Assembly: GCA_022711195.1 (NCBI GenBank)
Contig: JAKLFN010000008.1
Span: 1 to 25,598, forward strand
Direction of reading: 5' to 3'
Origin: Bacteroidota bacterium
Lineage (GTDB): Bacteria > Bacteroidota > Bacteroidia > Bacteroidales > VadinHA17
Length of the DNA stretch: 25,598 nucleotides
Shown: one piece after another, positions 17,637 to 25,178 of the stretch
Position numbering within the stretch: position 1 is the first letter of the stretch
Layout: every line of letters begins with the position of its first letter
Notes under the pieces: generated by a model
The model's database searches: none
Seen by the model: only the letters and a program-made list of their open reading frames with translations
Told to the model about the DNA's origin: nothing
Translations under genes and position numbers: made by a program

Positions 17637-18593
17637 TTAAAATTTATAGGAGAATCCGACTCCGAATATTTCCTTGAACTGGATCCTTTTTCCAGGAACA
17701 TCTTCCGCATCATCCATATCGCCGTCATCATTCCTGTCAAGTGCTATTAAAATATTGTCGTCATACAACAGGTGTGTATTAAAGCTTACACTGATGTACT
17801 TGTTGACTTTCATCCCGATCAGTGTTTCCCAGCTTACGTCTATATTCTGGGGATTATCGAGGTAATTTGAGAACAAGTCGAGCTTTGTTGTAAATGAAAT
17901 GTTCTTCATGAACTCGCCCTTGAAGTCGTTTTTTGTATATATAGACCTTATATATCCTCCAAGTTCACTTTTTGATTTTTCGCCGGGGGTGACACCGAAT
18001 GCTCCTGCTGCAGAAAGTACATCATCGGTTACAAAGGTGAATTTACCTGTTAAAGGGGCAATAAATGCACTGAAGTATGCATTTGGTTTATAGTCGAGAC
18101 CTACAGCGGTGAGCAGGTATGCCGGTGAAAGAAGATCTGATATTTTTGATTTGGGAGTCGACTGGTAGTTATAACCGGGTGTCATTTGTGTCTTGAAGTT
18201 GAGCAATGCAGCATAATAGAAATTTTTGAATGCCTGTCTTCCATATTTCGACAGGAAATCAATTTTATCATCTGTCTTCCTGAAATCTTCTTTCCCCTGT
18301 TTCAGTAATCCATATCCAAGGTCGAGGGAGTTATCCCAGACAGATTTTCCCTGTTTCAGGTTGGCAAATAGTGAGAATATGCCGTTTATGGCTACTGAAT
18401 TCTGACCGCCGGCAGCCCAGTTTGTGAGGGATGTCTGTGCAAGATTTGTTGAAAGGAGACCTCCTTTCTTCCAACCCTGTGTAGTGTCGGAAGAGAGTGT
18501 CCGGAGATTCTTTTCGCCTTCGGTAACCTGTCCGTAAGATATGGAACATAAAAAGAAAAATGCTAATGCTGGTATTATAAATCTGGTTTTCAT
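17637..18593 (-). CDS. DUF3078 family outer-membrane protein
   Basis: 318 aa from the ATG at 18593, which gives a clean signal peptide (MKTRFIIPALAFFFLCSISYG then QV); the frame runs open to 18671 but the extra residues lack signal-peptide character. The mature N-terminus carries GWKKGGLLSTNLAQTSLTNW and AAGGQNSVA, the pattern of the Bacteroidota-specific DUF3078 family, followed by beta-rich sequence and a C-terminal aromatic end (FGVGFSYKF) typical of outer-membrane barrels. Near the C-terminus is an Asp-rich segment, DRNDDGDMDDAED, possibly a Ca2+-binding surface loop. The function of the family is not established. It lies between yegP-like and mscL genes on the same strand. Confidence 0.78.
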   Translation of the reverse strand: MKTRFIIPALAFFFLCSISYGQVTEGEKNLRTLSSDTTQGWKKGGLLSTNLAQTSLTNWAAGGQNSVAINGIFSLFANLKQGKSVWDNSLDLGYGLLKQGKEDFRKTDDKIDFLSKYGRQAFKNFYYAALLNFKTQMTPGYNYQSTPKSKISDLLSPAYLLTAVGLDYKPNAYFSAFIAPLTGKFTFVTDDVLSAAGAFGVTPGEKSKSELGGYIRSIYTKNDFKGEFMKNISFTTKLDLFSNYLDNPQNIDVSWETLIGMKVNKYISVSFNTHLLYDDNILIALDRNDDGDMDDAEDVPGKRIQFKEIFGVGFSYKF

Positions 18594-18630
18594 TGTAGGA
18601 TTAATTTTGGTACTACATATCAATAAACCA

Positions 18631-18658
18631 ATGCAGCCACGCATAAGCATGGCTGTAT
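18631..18658 (-). terminator. Weak hairpin between the YegP-like and DUF3078 genes
   Basis: CAGCCA (18634-18639) and TGGCTG (18650-18655) form a 6-bp stem with a 10-nt loop, and the flanking AT/AT bases extend it past one mismatch. Read on the minus strand it follows the YegP-like stop and precedes the DUF3078 start by about 40 bp. No clear T-run follows, so a terminator role is only possible. Confidence 0.25.
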
Positions 18659-18684
18659 AGGTTCTTCGCATGTGCCGGAGATGT

Positions 18685-19020
18685 TTATTTTATTATCTCC
18701 TTTATTTCTGCCCTGGCAGCATTTCTTTTTACGGAATCGATTCCGTTGTCGCGGCCGGTTTCGCTCTTGTAATTCTGGCTTATTCCGATCACTTCATTAT
18801 TACCTGCCGTTACAGCGAAGCGGAACATTTTACCCGGAGTCTGTGTTTTTGTAACTCTTTTAGGATCTTTAGCATTTTTCTTCACTGCAGAAATCCCGTT
18901 AAGACATGCAGCCTTTGATGAGTATGGTTCGCTGCTGAGGATTGTCTGACCATTGTCGGCTTTAAGACGGAACCTGAACTCACTCTTCTTTCCACTCTGG
19001 TAAACTTCAAATTTTGCCAT
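18685..19020 (-). CDS. YegP-like DUF1508 protein with two tandem domains
   Basis: 111 aa, no signal or membrane segment, presumably cytoplasmic. It is built of two repeats of the same ~50-residue alpha/beta unit: FRFRLKADNGQTILSSEPY with CLNGISAVKKNA, and FRFAVTAGNNEVIGISQNY with RDNGIDSVKRNA. This is the DUF1508/YegP arrangement (double-domain form). The molecular role of YegP proteins is unknown. The chain is Lys/Arg-rich. It is followed by the DUF3078 gene and preceded by the DUF937-like gene on the same strand with a ~50 bp AT-rich gap. Confidence 0.9.
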   Translation of the reverse strand: MAKFEVYQSGKKSEFRFRLKADNGQTILSSEPYSSKAACLNGISAVKKNAKDPKRVTKTQTPGKMFRFAVTAGNNEVIGISQNYKSETGRDNGIDSVKRNAARAEIKEIIK

Positions 19021-19071
19021 TTTTCTACTTTTTAAAGGTTATAGTTGAAATAAAGATAGGATATTCTTCTT

Positions 19072-19524
19072 CTATTTTTTAAGGAATTTTCCGAGAATTC
19101 CTTTTGCAATCCCGCCGATAGCTGCCGATTTGCCTGTGCCGAAAATTTCTTTCAGCGGTGACGGATCATCATCAGGAGTGGCGCTGTTCTTTTTCGTAAT
19201 AAGGTTTATAACTGCCGGGACCGCAATGGTAGCAATCATCTTCGACATGTCGGGTGTAAGCCCGAGCTTGCTCACAAGTCCGCTGACCACGCCGGAAGCA
19301 ATATTGTTCTGAATGAGATTTGCTGCAGAATTATTTGCCTGTCCGGAAAAGAGGTTTAGCAGGTTGCCAAGTCCGCCGCCAGACATCTGGGAGGTGACTT
19401 CTTTTTTAGTTACATCGCCAATGACTTTGAAAACGCCATCGAGCTTGTTCGCCGGAAGCTGGGTCTGATTTATAATCTGTGATCCGACTTCTGACTTCAG
19501 AGTACCTAATAACTTTTCAAGCAT
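19072..19524 (-). CDS. DUF937-like hypothetical protein
   Basis: 150 aa, no signal peptide. The N-terminal half has helical, Gln/Asn-rich sequence with a Gly-rich turn (MSGGGLGNLL); the second half reads GLTPDMSKMIATIAVPAVIN, which resembles the helical core of DUF937 proteins, and the chain ends GIAKGILGKFLKK, an amphipathic basic helix. The family has no proven function. A TATATTTG element 30 bp upstream suggests that it begins a transcript that may run through the YegP-like, DUF3078 and mscL genes. The reading frame and start (ATG at 19524) are convincing; the family call is tentative. Confidence 0.6.
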   Translation of the reverse strand: MLEKLLGTLKSEVGSQIINQTQLPANKLDGVFKVIGDVTKKEVTSQMSGGGLGNLLNLFSGQANNSAANLIQNNIASGVVSGLVSKLGLTPDMSKMIATIAVPAVINLITKKNSATPDDDPSPLKEIFGTGKSAAIGGIAKGILGKFLKK

Positions 19525-19553
19525 GATAAATAAATTTGTTAGAGATTGTTCTT

Positions 19554-19561
19554 CAAATATA
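19554..19561 (-). promoter_or_regulatory. Bacteroidota-type -7 promoter element (TATATTTG)
   Basis: Read on the minus strand, TATATTTG matches the Bacteroidota consensus TAnnTTTG, 30 bp upstream of the ATG of the DUF937-like gene. A -33 TTTG at the right distance is not evident, so the call rests on one half-site and on its position in the divergent intergenic region 19525-19748. Confidence 0.4.
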
Positions 19562-19748
19562 ATCAGAATATTTTAGAATTGTCATTTTATTATTTATTAC
19601 ATAATGCTAAACAGTTACATATTCACTGCTGAAAGCTAATTAACTACACTTTTATTTTCAGTACGCACGATTCCACTAAAATATTTAATTACAATTTTCC
19701 CTGATGTGGATTATTCAGCTAAATTGCGAAAAATTAACAGGTACGATC

Positions 19749-21344
19749 ATGGATAAAAAAGAGACATTCGCGGCACATATCAACGACGGCTATTCATGCA
19801 AGGGCGATTCAATAATTCTTGGTGCTGCAATTCTTGATGGCCAGGCAGTTTCAGGCACAAAGGTACAGGTGCCCCTGAAGACAATGAACCGGCATGGCCT
19901 TATTGCCGGCGCTACAGGAACAGGAAAAACCAAAACCCTCCAGGTAATTTCTGAACAGCTGTCGGAAAAAGGTGTTCCCGTTTTACTGATGGATGTAAAA
20001 GGTGACCTGAGCGGAGTGGCAATGCCCGGAGAGGAGAAGCCTTTTATTACTGAACGACACTCTAAGATCGGCCTGCCATATTCGGTAAAAGGATTTCCGG
20101 TTGAGCTTCTTTCTCTTTCACAGCAGGACGGTGTACGACTCCGGGCCACTGTTTCGGAATTTGGTCCGGTACTTCTTTCAAGAATACTCGACCTGAATGA
20201 TACCCAGGGTGGAGTTCTTGCTGTAGTTTTTAAATACTGCGACGACAGGCAGATGGCTCTTCTCGATCTGAAAGACCTGAAGAAGGTAATACAGTTTGTT
20301 ACCGAAGAGGGAAAACAGGAATTCGAAAATGAATACGGGAAAGTTTCCACCTCCTCAACCGGAATAATACTGCGAAAAATAATGGAGCTTGAACAGCAGG
20401 GAGCTGAGCTTTTCTTCGGAGAGCTTTCATTCGATATTCATGATCTGATGCGGCGCGACAACAACGGGAACGGATATATAAATATCATCAGGCTAACAGA
20501 TATTCAGGATAAGCCCAAGCTGTTCTCAACATTTATGCTTTCACTACTGGCAGAGGTGTACAGCCAGATGCCTGAAAAAGGCGATGCCGACAAACCTGAA
20601 CTGGTGATATTTATTGACGAGGCACATCTTGTTTTTAAACAGGCCGGCAAGGCTCTCCTCGATCAGATTGAGAATATTGTGAAGCTGATAAGGTCGAAAG
20701 GTGTTGGTGTTTTCTTTGTCACACAGAACCCTTCTGATGTTCCAAACGGCGTGCTTGCACAGCTGGGTTTAAAAGTACAGCATGCTCTCAGGGCATTCAC
20801 CGCTGTCGACAGGAAAGCCATTAAGCTTACAGCAGAGAATTATCCTCTCTCAGATTATTATAAAACAGAAGACACTATCACCTCTCTTGGCATAGGTGAA
20901 GCGCTGGTAACTGCCCTGAACGAAAAAGGAATTCCCACTCCTCTTGCTGCAACGATGCTGCGATCGCCTATGAGCAGGATGGATATTCTCAGTCCCGGAG
21001 AAATAAGCAACATAAACAGGGCATCACAACTTGTGACTAAGTACAGCCAGGTTATTGACCGCGAAAGCGCTTACGAGATTTTAGGTAAAAAAGTTGCCCT
21101 GATTGACAAGGAGAAAGCCGATACTGCAGCAGAGGAGGAATGGATAAAGAAACAGAAGGAGATGGCGAAGCAGGAAAAGGAGTGGGGAAGAGAATATGAG
21201 AGCGGGAGAGCGGGAAGAGGAGCCAGGAGTAAAAGAACAACCGCCACAAGGACCCGCAGAACAGCTGCCAATCCCGTAGTAAAGGTTCTGACCAGCGCTA
21301 CTTTTATCAGGGGTGTTATGGGGATATTGAAGAAAGTTATATAG
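19749..21344 (+). CDS. HerA/DUF853 (YjgR-type) P-loop ATPase
   Basis: 531 aa from the ATG at 19749 (MDKKETF); the frame extends to 19704 but the extra residues do not match family starts. Walker A is GATGTGKT (54-61), a conserved MDVKGDLSGVA follows (81-91), Walker B is LVIFIDEAH (285-293), and VFFVTQNPSDVPNGVLAQLG gives the sensor region characteristic of DUF853. The family belongs to the HerA/FtsK/VirD4 ATPase class, thought to be hexameric, but the cellular role of DUF853 is unproven. The last ~80 residues add a Lys/Glu-rich helix, an Arg/Ser/Thr-rich basic stretch (GARSKRTTATRTRRTAAN) and a hydrophobic-basic end. Transcribed alone, divergent from the DUF937-like gene, with 3 bp between its stop and the next, convergent gene. 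Confidence 0.87.
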   Translation: MDKKETFAAHINDGYSCKGDSIILGAAILDGQAVSGTKVQVPLKTMNRHGLIAGATGTGKTKTLQVISEQLSEKGVPVLLMDVKGDLSGVAMPGEEKPFITERHSKIGLPYSVKGFPVELLSLSQQDGVRLRATVSEFGPVLLSRILDLNDTQGGVLAVVFKYCDDRQMALLDLKDLKKVIQFVTEEGKQEFENEYGKVSTSSTGIILRKIMELEQQGAELFFGELSFDIHDLMRRDNNGNGYINIIRLTDIQDKPKLFSTFMLSLLAEVYSQMPEKGDADKPELVIFIDEAHLVFKQAGKALLDQIENIVKLIRSKGVGVFFVTQNPSDVPNGVLAQLGLKVQHALRAFTAVDRKAIKLTAENYPLSDYYKTEDTITSLGIGEALVTALNEKGIPTPLAATMLRSPMSRMDILSPGEISNINRASQLVTKYSQVIDRESAYEILGKKVALIDKEKADTAAEEEWIKKQKEMAKQEKEWGREYESGRAGRGARSKRTTATRTRRTAANPVVKVLTSATFIRGVMGILKKVI

Positions 21345-21347
21345 CCT

Positions 21348-21770
21348 TCACCTCTTCACCTTTACGCTGTCGACAAGATATTTTGAGTCGCCTCTCCAGA
21401 ATACTGCGCTATTCATCTGCCTGTAATGGACAATAACATTTTCACCCTGAAGCGTGTCGAACTGTCTCACAAGATCTTTATTTATCAATGTGAACTGGAA
21501 TTTTTCAGAAGCGATTGCAATATCACGTGTTGAGGCGACACTGCTGAGGATCATTTCTCCTTCATAAGTCTTGAAGAATGTTCCCTTGTTTGAAAATTTC
21601 TGCAGAAGGCCTGCCCTGTAACCCTCGCTGTATGTGTAGAAATATTTCCAGTAAATGAATGCTGCGAGAAGGACTATTAACAGGGTTATGACCCACCTGA
21701 AAATCTTTTTTGTTTTCTTAAACAAGTTGGTTCTCAGGGAGCTTTTCTTTACATCGGCATCAATGCTCAT
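21348..21770 (-). CDS. Small single-span membrane protein, conserved hypothetical
   Basis: 140 aa. A basic N-terminus (KKSSLRTNLFKKTKK) precedes one membrane helix (about 25-41, RWVITLLIVLLAAFIYW), giving an N-in topology with the rest outside the cytoplasm. The extracytoplasmic part starts SEGYRAGLLQKFSNKG and holds FKTYEGEM, patterns I associate with a Bacteroidota-restricted hypothetical protein, and is otherwise beta-rich (ENVIVHYRQ, KYLVDSVKV). No catalytic motif is seen. The stop lies 3 bp from the convergent HerA-like stop; the upstream neighbour is a DUF6483-like gene 153 bp away. Function unknown. Confidence 0.75.
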   Translation of the reverse strand: MSIDADVKKSSLRTNLFKKTKKIFRWVITLLIVLLAAFIYWKYFYTYSEGYRAGLLQKFSNKGTFFKTYEGEMILSSVASTRDIAIASEKFQFTLINKDLVRQFDTLQGENVIVHYRQMNSAVFWRGDSKYLVDSVKVKR

Positions 21771-21878
21771 GGCTGTTCACTTTTGATTATCTGAAAAAGT
21801 TTCCCCGGCGGCTCAGGAAGTGGTGGGGAATTCCTTATCAAAAATAATTATTTTTTACTGATTCCGGATAGACATAAA

Positions 21879-21906
21879 GATTCTTCGTTTCACTCAGAAT
21901 GACAGG
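21879..21906. repeat. Short intergenic repeat of the ATTCTTCGTTTCACTCAGAATGAC type
   Basis: The sequence, read on the other strand, is a GTCATTCTGAGTGAAACGAAGAAT element, very similar to a short repeat spread through many unrelated bacterial genomes (GTCATTCTGAGCGAAGCGAAG form). Its ends ATTCT/AGAAT form a small hairpin. It lies in the gap between two minus-strand genes. One copy only is seen in this window. Confidence 0.55.
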
Positions 21907-21923
21907 GTTTCTATTTAATTTTT

Positions 21924-22340
21924 TTATTGCAGTGATTTAATCCTATTCCTGATCGATGTCATTTTTCCCAGCCTGCCTGCAGAATAAGTTTTTTGCTCAT
22001 TATCGATAAACTCAAACAGTTTCAGTGATTTCCGGGAAAATTCAAGACACATTTCTTTATTTCCACGTACCAGGTTAAGCTCGGCTTCGGTATCAAATAG
22101 CCAGGCAAGGATCTCGAGGTGTCCTTCCGTATAGTTATGTTCATGAAGTAATTTTTGGGTAAGCTCACCGGCGGGTATTGCAGTGAAAAAAGCAGAATCT
22201 TCCTTTAGAAAATCATAATAAAGCCTGTCGAGCTGATCACCGGCCTTTTCAAGATCGCCTTTCTTGATGAGGCCGAGAATTCCCATTATCAGCTCCCTGA
22301 TCATTTCCAGCATCCGAAGTATGTAATCTTTCTGGTACAT
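21924..22340 (-). CDS. DUF6483-like hypothetical helical protein
   Basis: 138 aa, cytoplasmic by sequence. Starts MYQKDYILRMLEMIRELI, like DUF6483 family proteins, and is almost wholly helical with TPR-like spacing (LEILAWLFDTEAELNLVRGN, MCLEFSRKSLKLFEFID), so a small helical-repeat scaffold is likely. No catalytic motif. It follows the FISUMP gene by 43 bp on the same strand and may be co-transcribed. Family name from memory of the N-terminal motif, so tentative; the gene itself is convincing. Confidence 0.65.
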   Translation of the reverse strand: MYQKDYILRMLEMIRELIMGILGLIKKGDLEKAGDQLDRLYYDFLKEDSAFFTAIPAGELTQKLLHEHNYTEGHLEILAWLFDTEAELNLVRGNKEMCLEFSRKSLKLFEFIDNEQKTYSAGRLGKMTSIRNRIKSLQ

Positions 22341-22383
22341 TTCCGGTGAAAAGTGTTTAATATTTTTTATATGGATTAAGTTG

Positions 22384-23664
22384 TTAATCCTTTATACACC
22401 GTACCCCCAGACCGACGTTCTTGGCTGTATTCACATCAGAATATGCCGCTCCGAAATTATATCCCAGGGCACAATACCATGCATAGGTTGCATCTTTTTC
22501 TGTGGAAGACCAGAGTGAAGAAAACTTTGTATAATTGGTACATGATCCTGCGGGAGCCCGGGTTCCTGTAGGAATGGCAGTAAATCCGGAAAAGTTGTTA
22601 GCATCGGTATTAGGACTTTCCCAATGGGCAAATGTTGTCTCTTTAAGTTTTCCGCCTGCAATCGTTGCTCCGCCCAGAGTGGTAAAAAGAGTATTCCATT
22701 CGTCGCGTGTCGGAAGGTGCCAGCCTGTTGGACATAGCCCGCGACTGTCAACAGCTGCATGCCACGTATACAACCGGCCGTTTACTAAAGGATCGATGGT
22801 CACCATGTAGGCATAATATACCCATACATATTTTGGGTTTACAGCAGTGGATATATTTAATGTCTGAGGATCAGTAGTCCCTATAAGATCACCATTACTG
22901 TAAGATTCAGTGCCCAGATTTACCGCCATCCAGGTCTGGGTGCCTACCTCGGTGACCGGATAATTCCTGTTATCACCATCCTTACACCTTACGAACTTGA
23001 AAATGATCTCCTTGTCGGATGCAAAATCGGATGTGACTATTGTAGTGAAATCACCCGATATGCCTGTAAACTTCAATCTCTCGCCGTTATTATATGGCAT
23101 GTCGACAGTCTCAGCCAGTCCTTTTGGAAAACTAGTCCTGATCTTTTCACCTGCCGGGTCGACAGAATTACTTATATCTTCAATATGTACACTGCCATTT
23201 GCATTGCTTACGGAAACAAGTCTGCCGGAAAGGGAGCTGTTACCGGCATTTACATTAATGATGTAAACACCATTTTTAAGGCCCGATATCCTGAAACTTT
23301 TGCCCGGAGAATCGTTATAAATCTTCCTGCTGTAAATTACCTTCCCTGATATATCTGTAATTAAGACTTTTGCCTCACCATAAACATGGTCAGGAAGCAT
23401 CATATCAGAATATTCCGACATCGGGTTAGGATAAAGTGCTAATCGAGGGTAAGCGGTCTCTGAATCCTCATCAATTCCGGTTGGTAATGTCAGCCGCAGT
23501 AGATCTGTACCGTTAATCTCAAGAGTCGCTCCTGTTGTCAGATTCTCAACTTTTACTGTCGCCACAGAAGCCGATTCTCCTGTTCCCGTAAAATTTACTG
23601 TATAGTTCTGTCCCGATGCTTGTGAGGCATATGTAATTAACAGCAGAGCTAAAATTTTTTTCAT
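22384..23664 (-). CDS. Secreted FISUMP-domain protein with an internal type IX-tail-like module
   Basis: 426 aa with a signal peptide (about 1-18). Residues 20-60 form a short beta repeat (VKVENLTTGATLEINGTDLL). Residues 77-152 look like the Bacteroidota Por/type IX secretion tail: LYPNPMSE, VLITDISGKVIYSR, ISGLKNGVYIINVNAG. Residues ~227-425 are a FISUMP domain (Fibrobacter major paralogous domain, C-type-lectin-like): YPVTEVGTQTWMAVNLG, CPTGWHLPTRDEWNTL, and a final NVGLGVRCIKD, with cysteines at both ends. The tail module is normally last, but here it precedes the FISUMP domain, so it may act as a structural domain and not as a sorting signal. Probably surface-exposed or extracellular; binding partner unknown. 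Confidence 0.82.
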   Translation of the reverse strand: MKKILALLLITYASQASGQNYTVNFTGTGESASVATVKVENLTTGATLEINGTDLLRLTLPTGIDEDSETAYPRLALYPNPMSEYSDMMLPDHVYGEAKVLITDISGKVIYSRKIYNDSPGKSFRISGLKNGVYIINVNAGNSSLSGRLVSVSNANGSVHIEDISNSVDPAGEKIRTSFPKGLAETVDMPYNNGERLKFTGISGDFTTIVTSDFASDKEIIFKFVRCKDGDNRNYPVTEVGTQTWMAVNLGTESYSNGDLIGTTDPQTLNISTAVNPKYVWVYYAYMVTIDPLVNGRLYTWHAAVDSRGLCPTGWHLPTRDEWNTLFTTLGGATIAGGKLKETTFAHWESPNTDANNFSGFTAIPTGTRAPAGSCTNYTKFSSLWSSTEKDATYAWYCALGYNFGAAYSDVNTAKNVGLGVRCIKD

Positions 23665-23738
23665 TGGCAGGAGTTATTTAGTTCGGCAATAAGTAGAAAT
23701 ATCAACCGGTCTCAGGTTAATTCTTTAAATATAAAAAA

Positions 23739-25175
23739 TTACGCCGAAAGTATTTCAGGATGCTCACTATATATTTTTATTATCAGCTCGCCGAAAAGCG
23801 TATTTGCCCAGGCGAACCAGCTCCTGTTGAAATCGGCAGGATTATCCTTATGGAAAGCCTCATGCATGAATCCTGTCCCGGCATCACAATTCCTGAGCAT
23901 CGTCAGGCACTGTTTTATTTCGGCGGGATCACTGCTGGTCATGGCCCGTAAAATGATCCCCATGGGCCATATTTTTTCCTTGCCGGTATGAGGGCTTGCC
24001 TGCCCTTCAGCAGCAGATCCCCGGAGATAATATGGATTCGAATCACTCAGAAGGAATTTACGGGTATTCCTGTAGATTGGATCATCGTTCTTATGTGCAC
24101 CCAGGTAGGCAAGCGACATAAGAGAAGGAACGTTCGCATCATCCATAAAGACACGGTTCCCGAATCCGTCAACTTCGTATGAATAGATCTTACCGAAAAG
24201 CGGGTGCCTCGATATTGCATGAATTCTTATTGCAGAGTCGACTTCATCGGCGAATCTGTTGCACTCACCGGCAAATTGCTGATCCCTGAGAATGGCTGAG
24301 TAAATTTCAGCAAGCTGCCTTAAGGATAGCATTGCAAAGATATTGGACGGCACGAGGTATGGATACATTGTGGCATCATCCGACGGGCGGAACATAGAGC
24401 AAATCATGCCTGTGGGCTTTACGGGCCTTCCGGTTCCGCTGAATACAGGGGCGTCGATCATTGCTGTCGTTCTCCTGATGAAAAAATATGGTGAGGTGCC
24501 ATCTTTCCTCTGCTCTGTACGGAATGTTTTTACTATGAGCCTCATCGCCCGGTTCCAGTCGGTATCGAAACAACTTGTGTCACCGGTAAGCTTCCAGTAA
24601 TGATATGAAAGTCTTATGGTATAGCATAGCGAATCGATCTCCCATTTTCGCTCGTGAACCCCGGGGGCAGGCGATGGCCTGTCGCTCTTCCATTCCGATT
24701 CCTTTGTAAGATCTTTGTAGAAGGCATTTGCGTAGGGATCAGTAAGCACACATTTCATCTGGCGGTTAATGAGCCCTTTTATCATATCGCGGAGTTTATC
24801 ATCCCTCACAATCAGAGGCATGTAAGGCCACACCTGTGCTGTGGAATCGCGAAGCCACATTGCATCGATATCGCCGGTTATTATAAAAGTATCAGGCTTA
24901 CCGTCGATGACTTCATAATCTACGGTGGTATCGAGTGTATTTGGATAGCAGTTTTCAAACATCCAGGCCAGCTTCCTGTCGGTGATCTCAGGTTTGATTT
25001 TAATGATGCTCTTTTCAACTTCATCGCTGGTGAAGCTCCTTTTCTCAAATGGCGGCCTTTTTGTGACAAATTCCTGGGACCCATTAATATTTTCTGATAA
25101 TGCAATGATACGCGGTGCGACAAGCACTCCGCCCAGCATTATACCGTTATTGATTATGAATTTTCGCCGTTCCAT
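23739..25175 (-). CDS. GH125 exo-alpha-1,6-mannosidase
   Basis: 478 aa. The N-terminus MERRKFIINNGIML has a twin-arginine-like start followed by a hydrophobic stretch, so export by Tat or a weak Sec signal is possible. The (alpha/alpha)6 barrel carries the GH125 landmarks: GDIDAMWLRDS (101-111), RPSDDAT with the general-acid Asp at 266 or 267, EGQASPHTGKEKIWPMG (390-406), and TGFMHEAFHKD with the base Glu439. GH125 enzymes release mannose from non-reducing ends of alpha-1,6-linked mannans or N-glycans by inversion. The ATG lies 3 bp after the stop of the flavodoxin-like gene, so the two are probably translationally coupled. FISUMP and DUF6483-like genes follow downstream. Confidence 0.93.
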   Translation of the reverse strand: MERRKFIINNGIMLGGVLVAPRIIALSENINGSQEFVTKRPPFEKRSFTSDEVEKSIIKIKPEITDRKLAWMFENCYPNTLDTTVDYEVIDGKPDTFIITGDIDAMWLRDSTAQVWPYMPLIVRDDKLRDMIKGLINRQMKCVLTDPYANAFYKDLTKESEWKSDRPSPAPGVHERKWEIDSLCYTIRLSYHYWKLTGDTSCFDTDWNRAMRLIVKTFRTEQRKDGTSPYFFIRRTTAMIDAPVFSGTGRPVKPTGMICSMFRPSDDATMYPYLVPSNIFAMLSLRQLAEIYSAILRDQQFAGECNRFADEVDSAIRIHAISRHPLFGKIYSYEVDGFGNRVFMDDANVPSLMSLAYLGAHKNDDPIYRNTRKFLLSDSNPYYLRGSAAEGQASPHTGKEKIWPMGIILRAMTSSDPAEIKQCLTMLRNCDAGTGFMHEAFHKDNPADFNRSWFAWANTLFGELIIKIYSEHPEILSA

Positions 25176-25178
25176 CTG

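Noticed and set aside
18594..18671. N-terminal extension of the DUF3078 gene to 18671
   Set aside because: It would bury a clean signal peptide that starts at 18593 and lies in intergenic sequence with a hairpin.
19790..20350. 186-aa minus-strand open frame
   Set aside because: Antisense to the Walker A region of the DUF853 ATPase; Ser/Arg-rich low-information sequence with no family features.
21801..21830. TTCCCC/GGGGAA inverted repeat as a terminator
   Set aside because: Only six paired bases around an 18-nt loop and no T-run on the relevant strand.
24654..25097. 147-aa plus-strand open frame
   Set aside because: Antisense to the GH125 gene, which carries complete catalytic motifs in the other strand.
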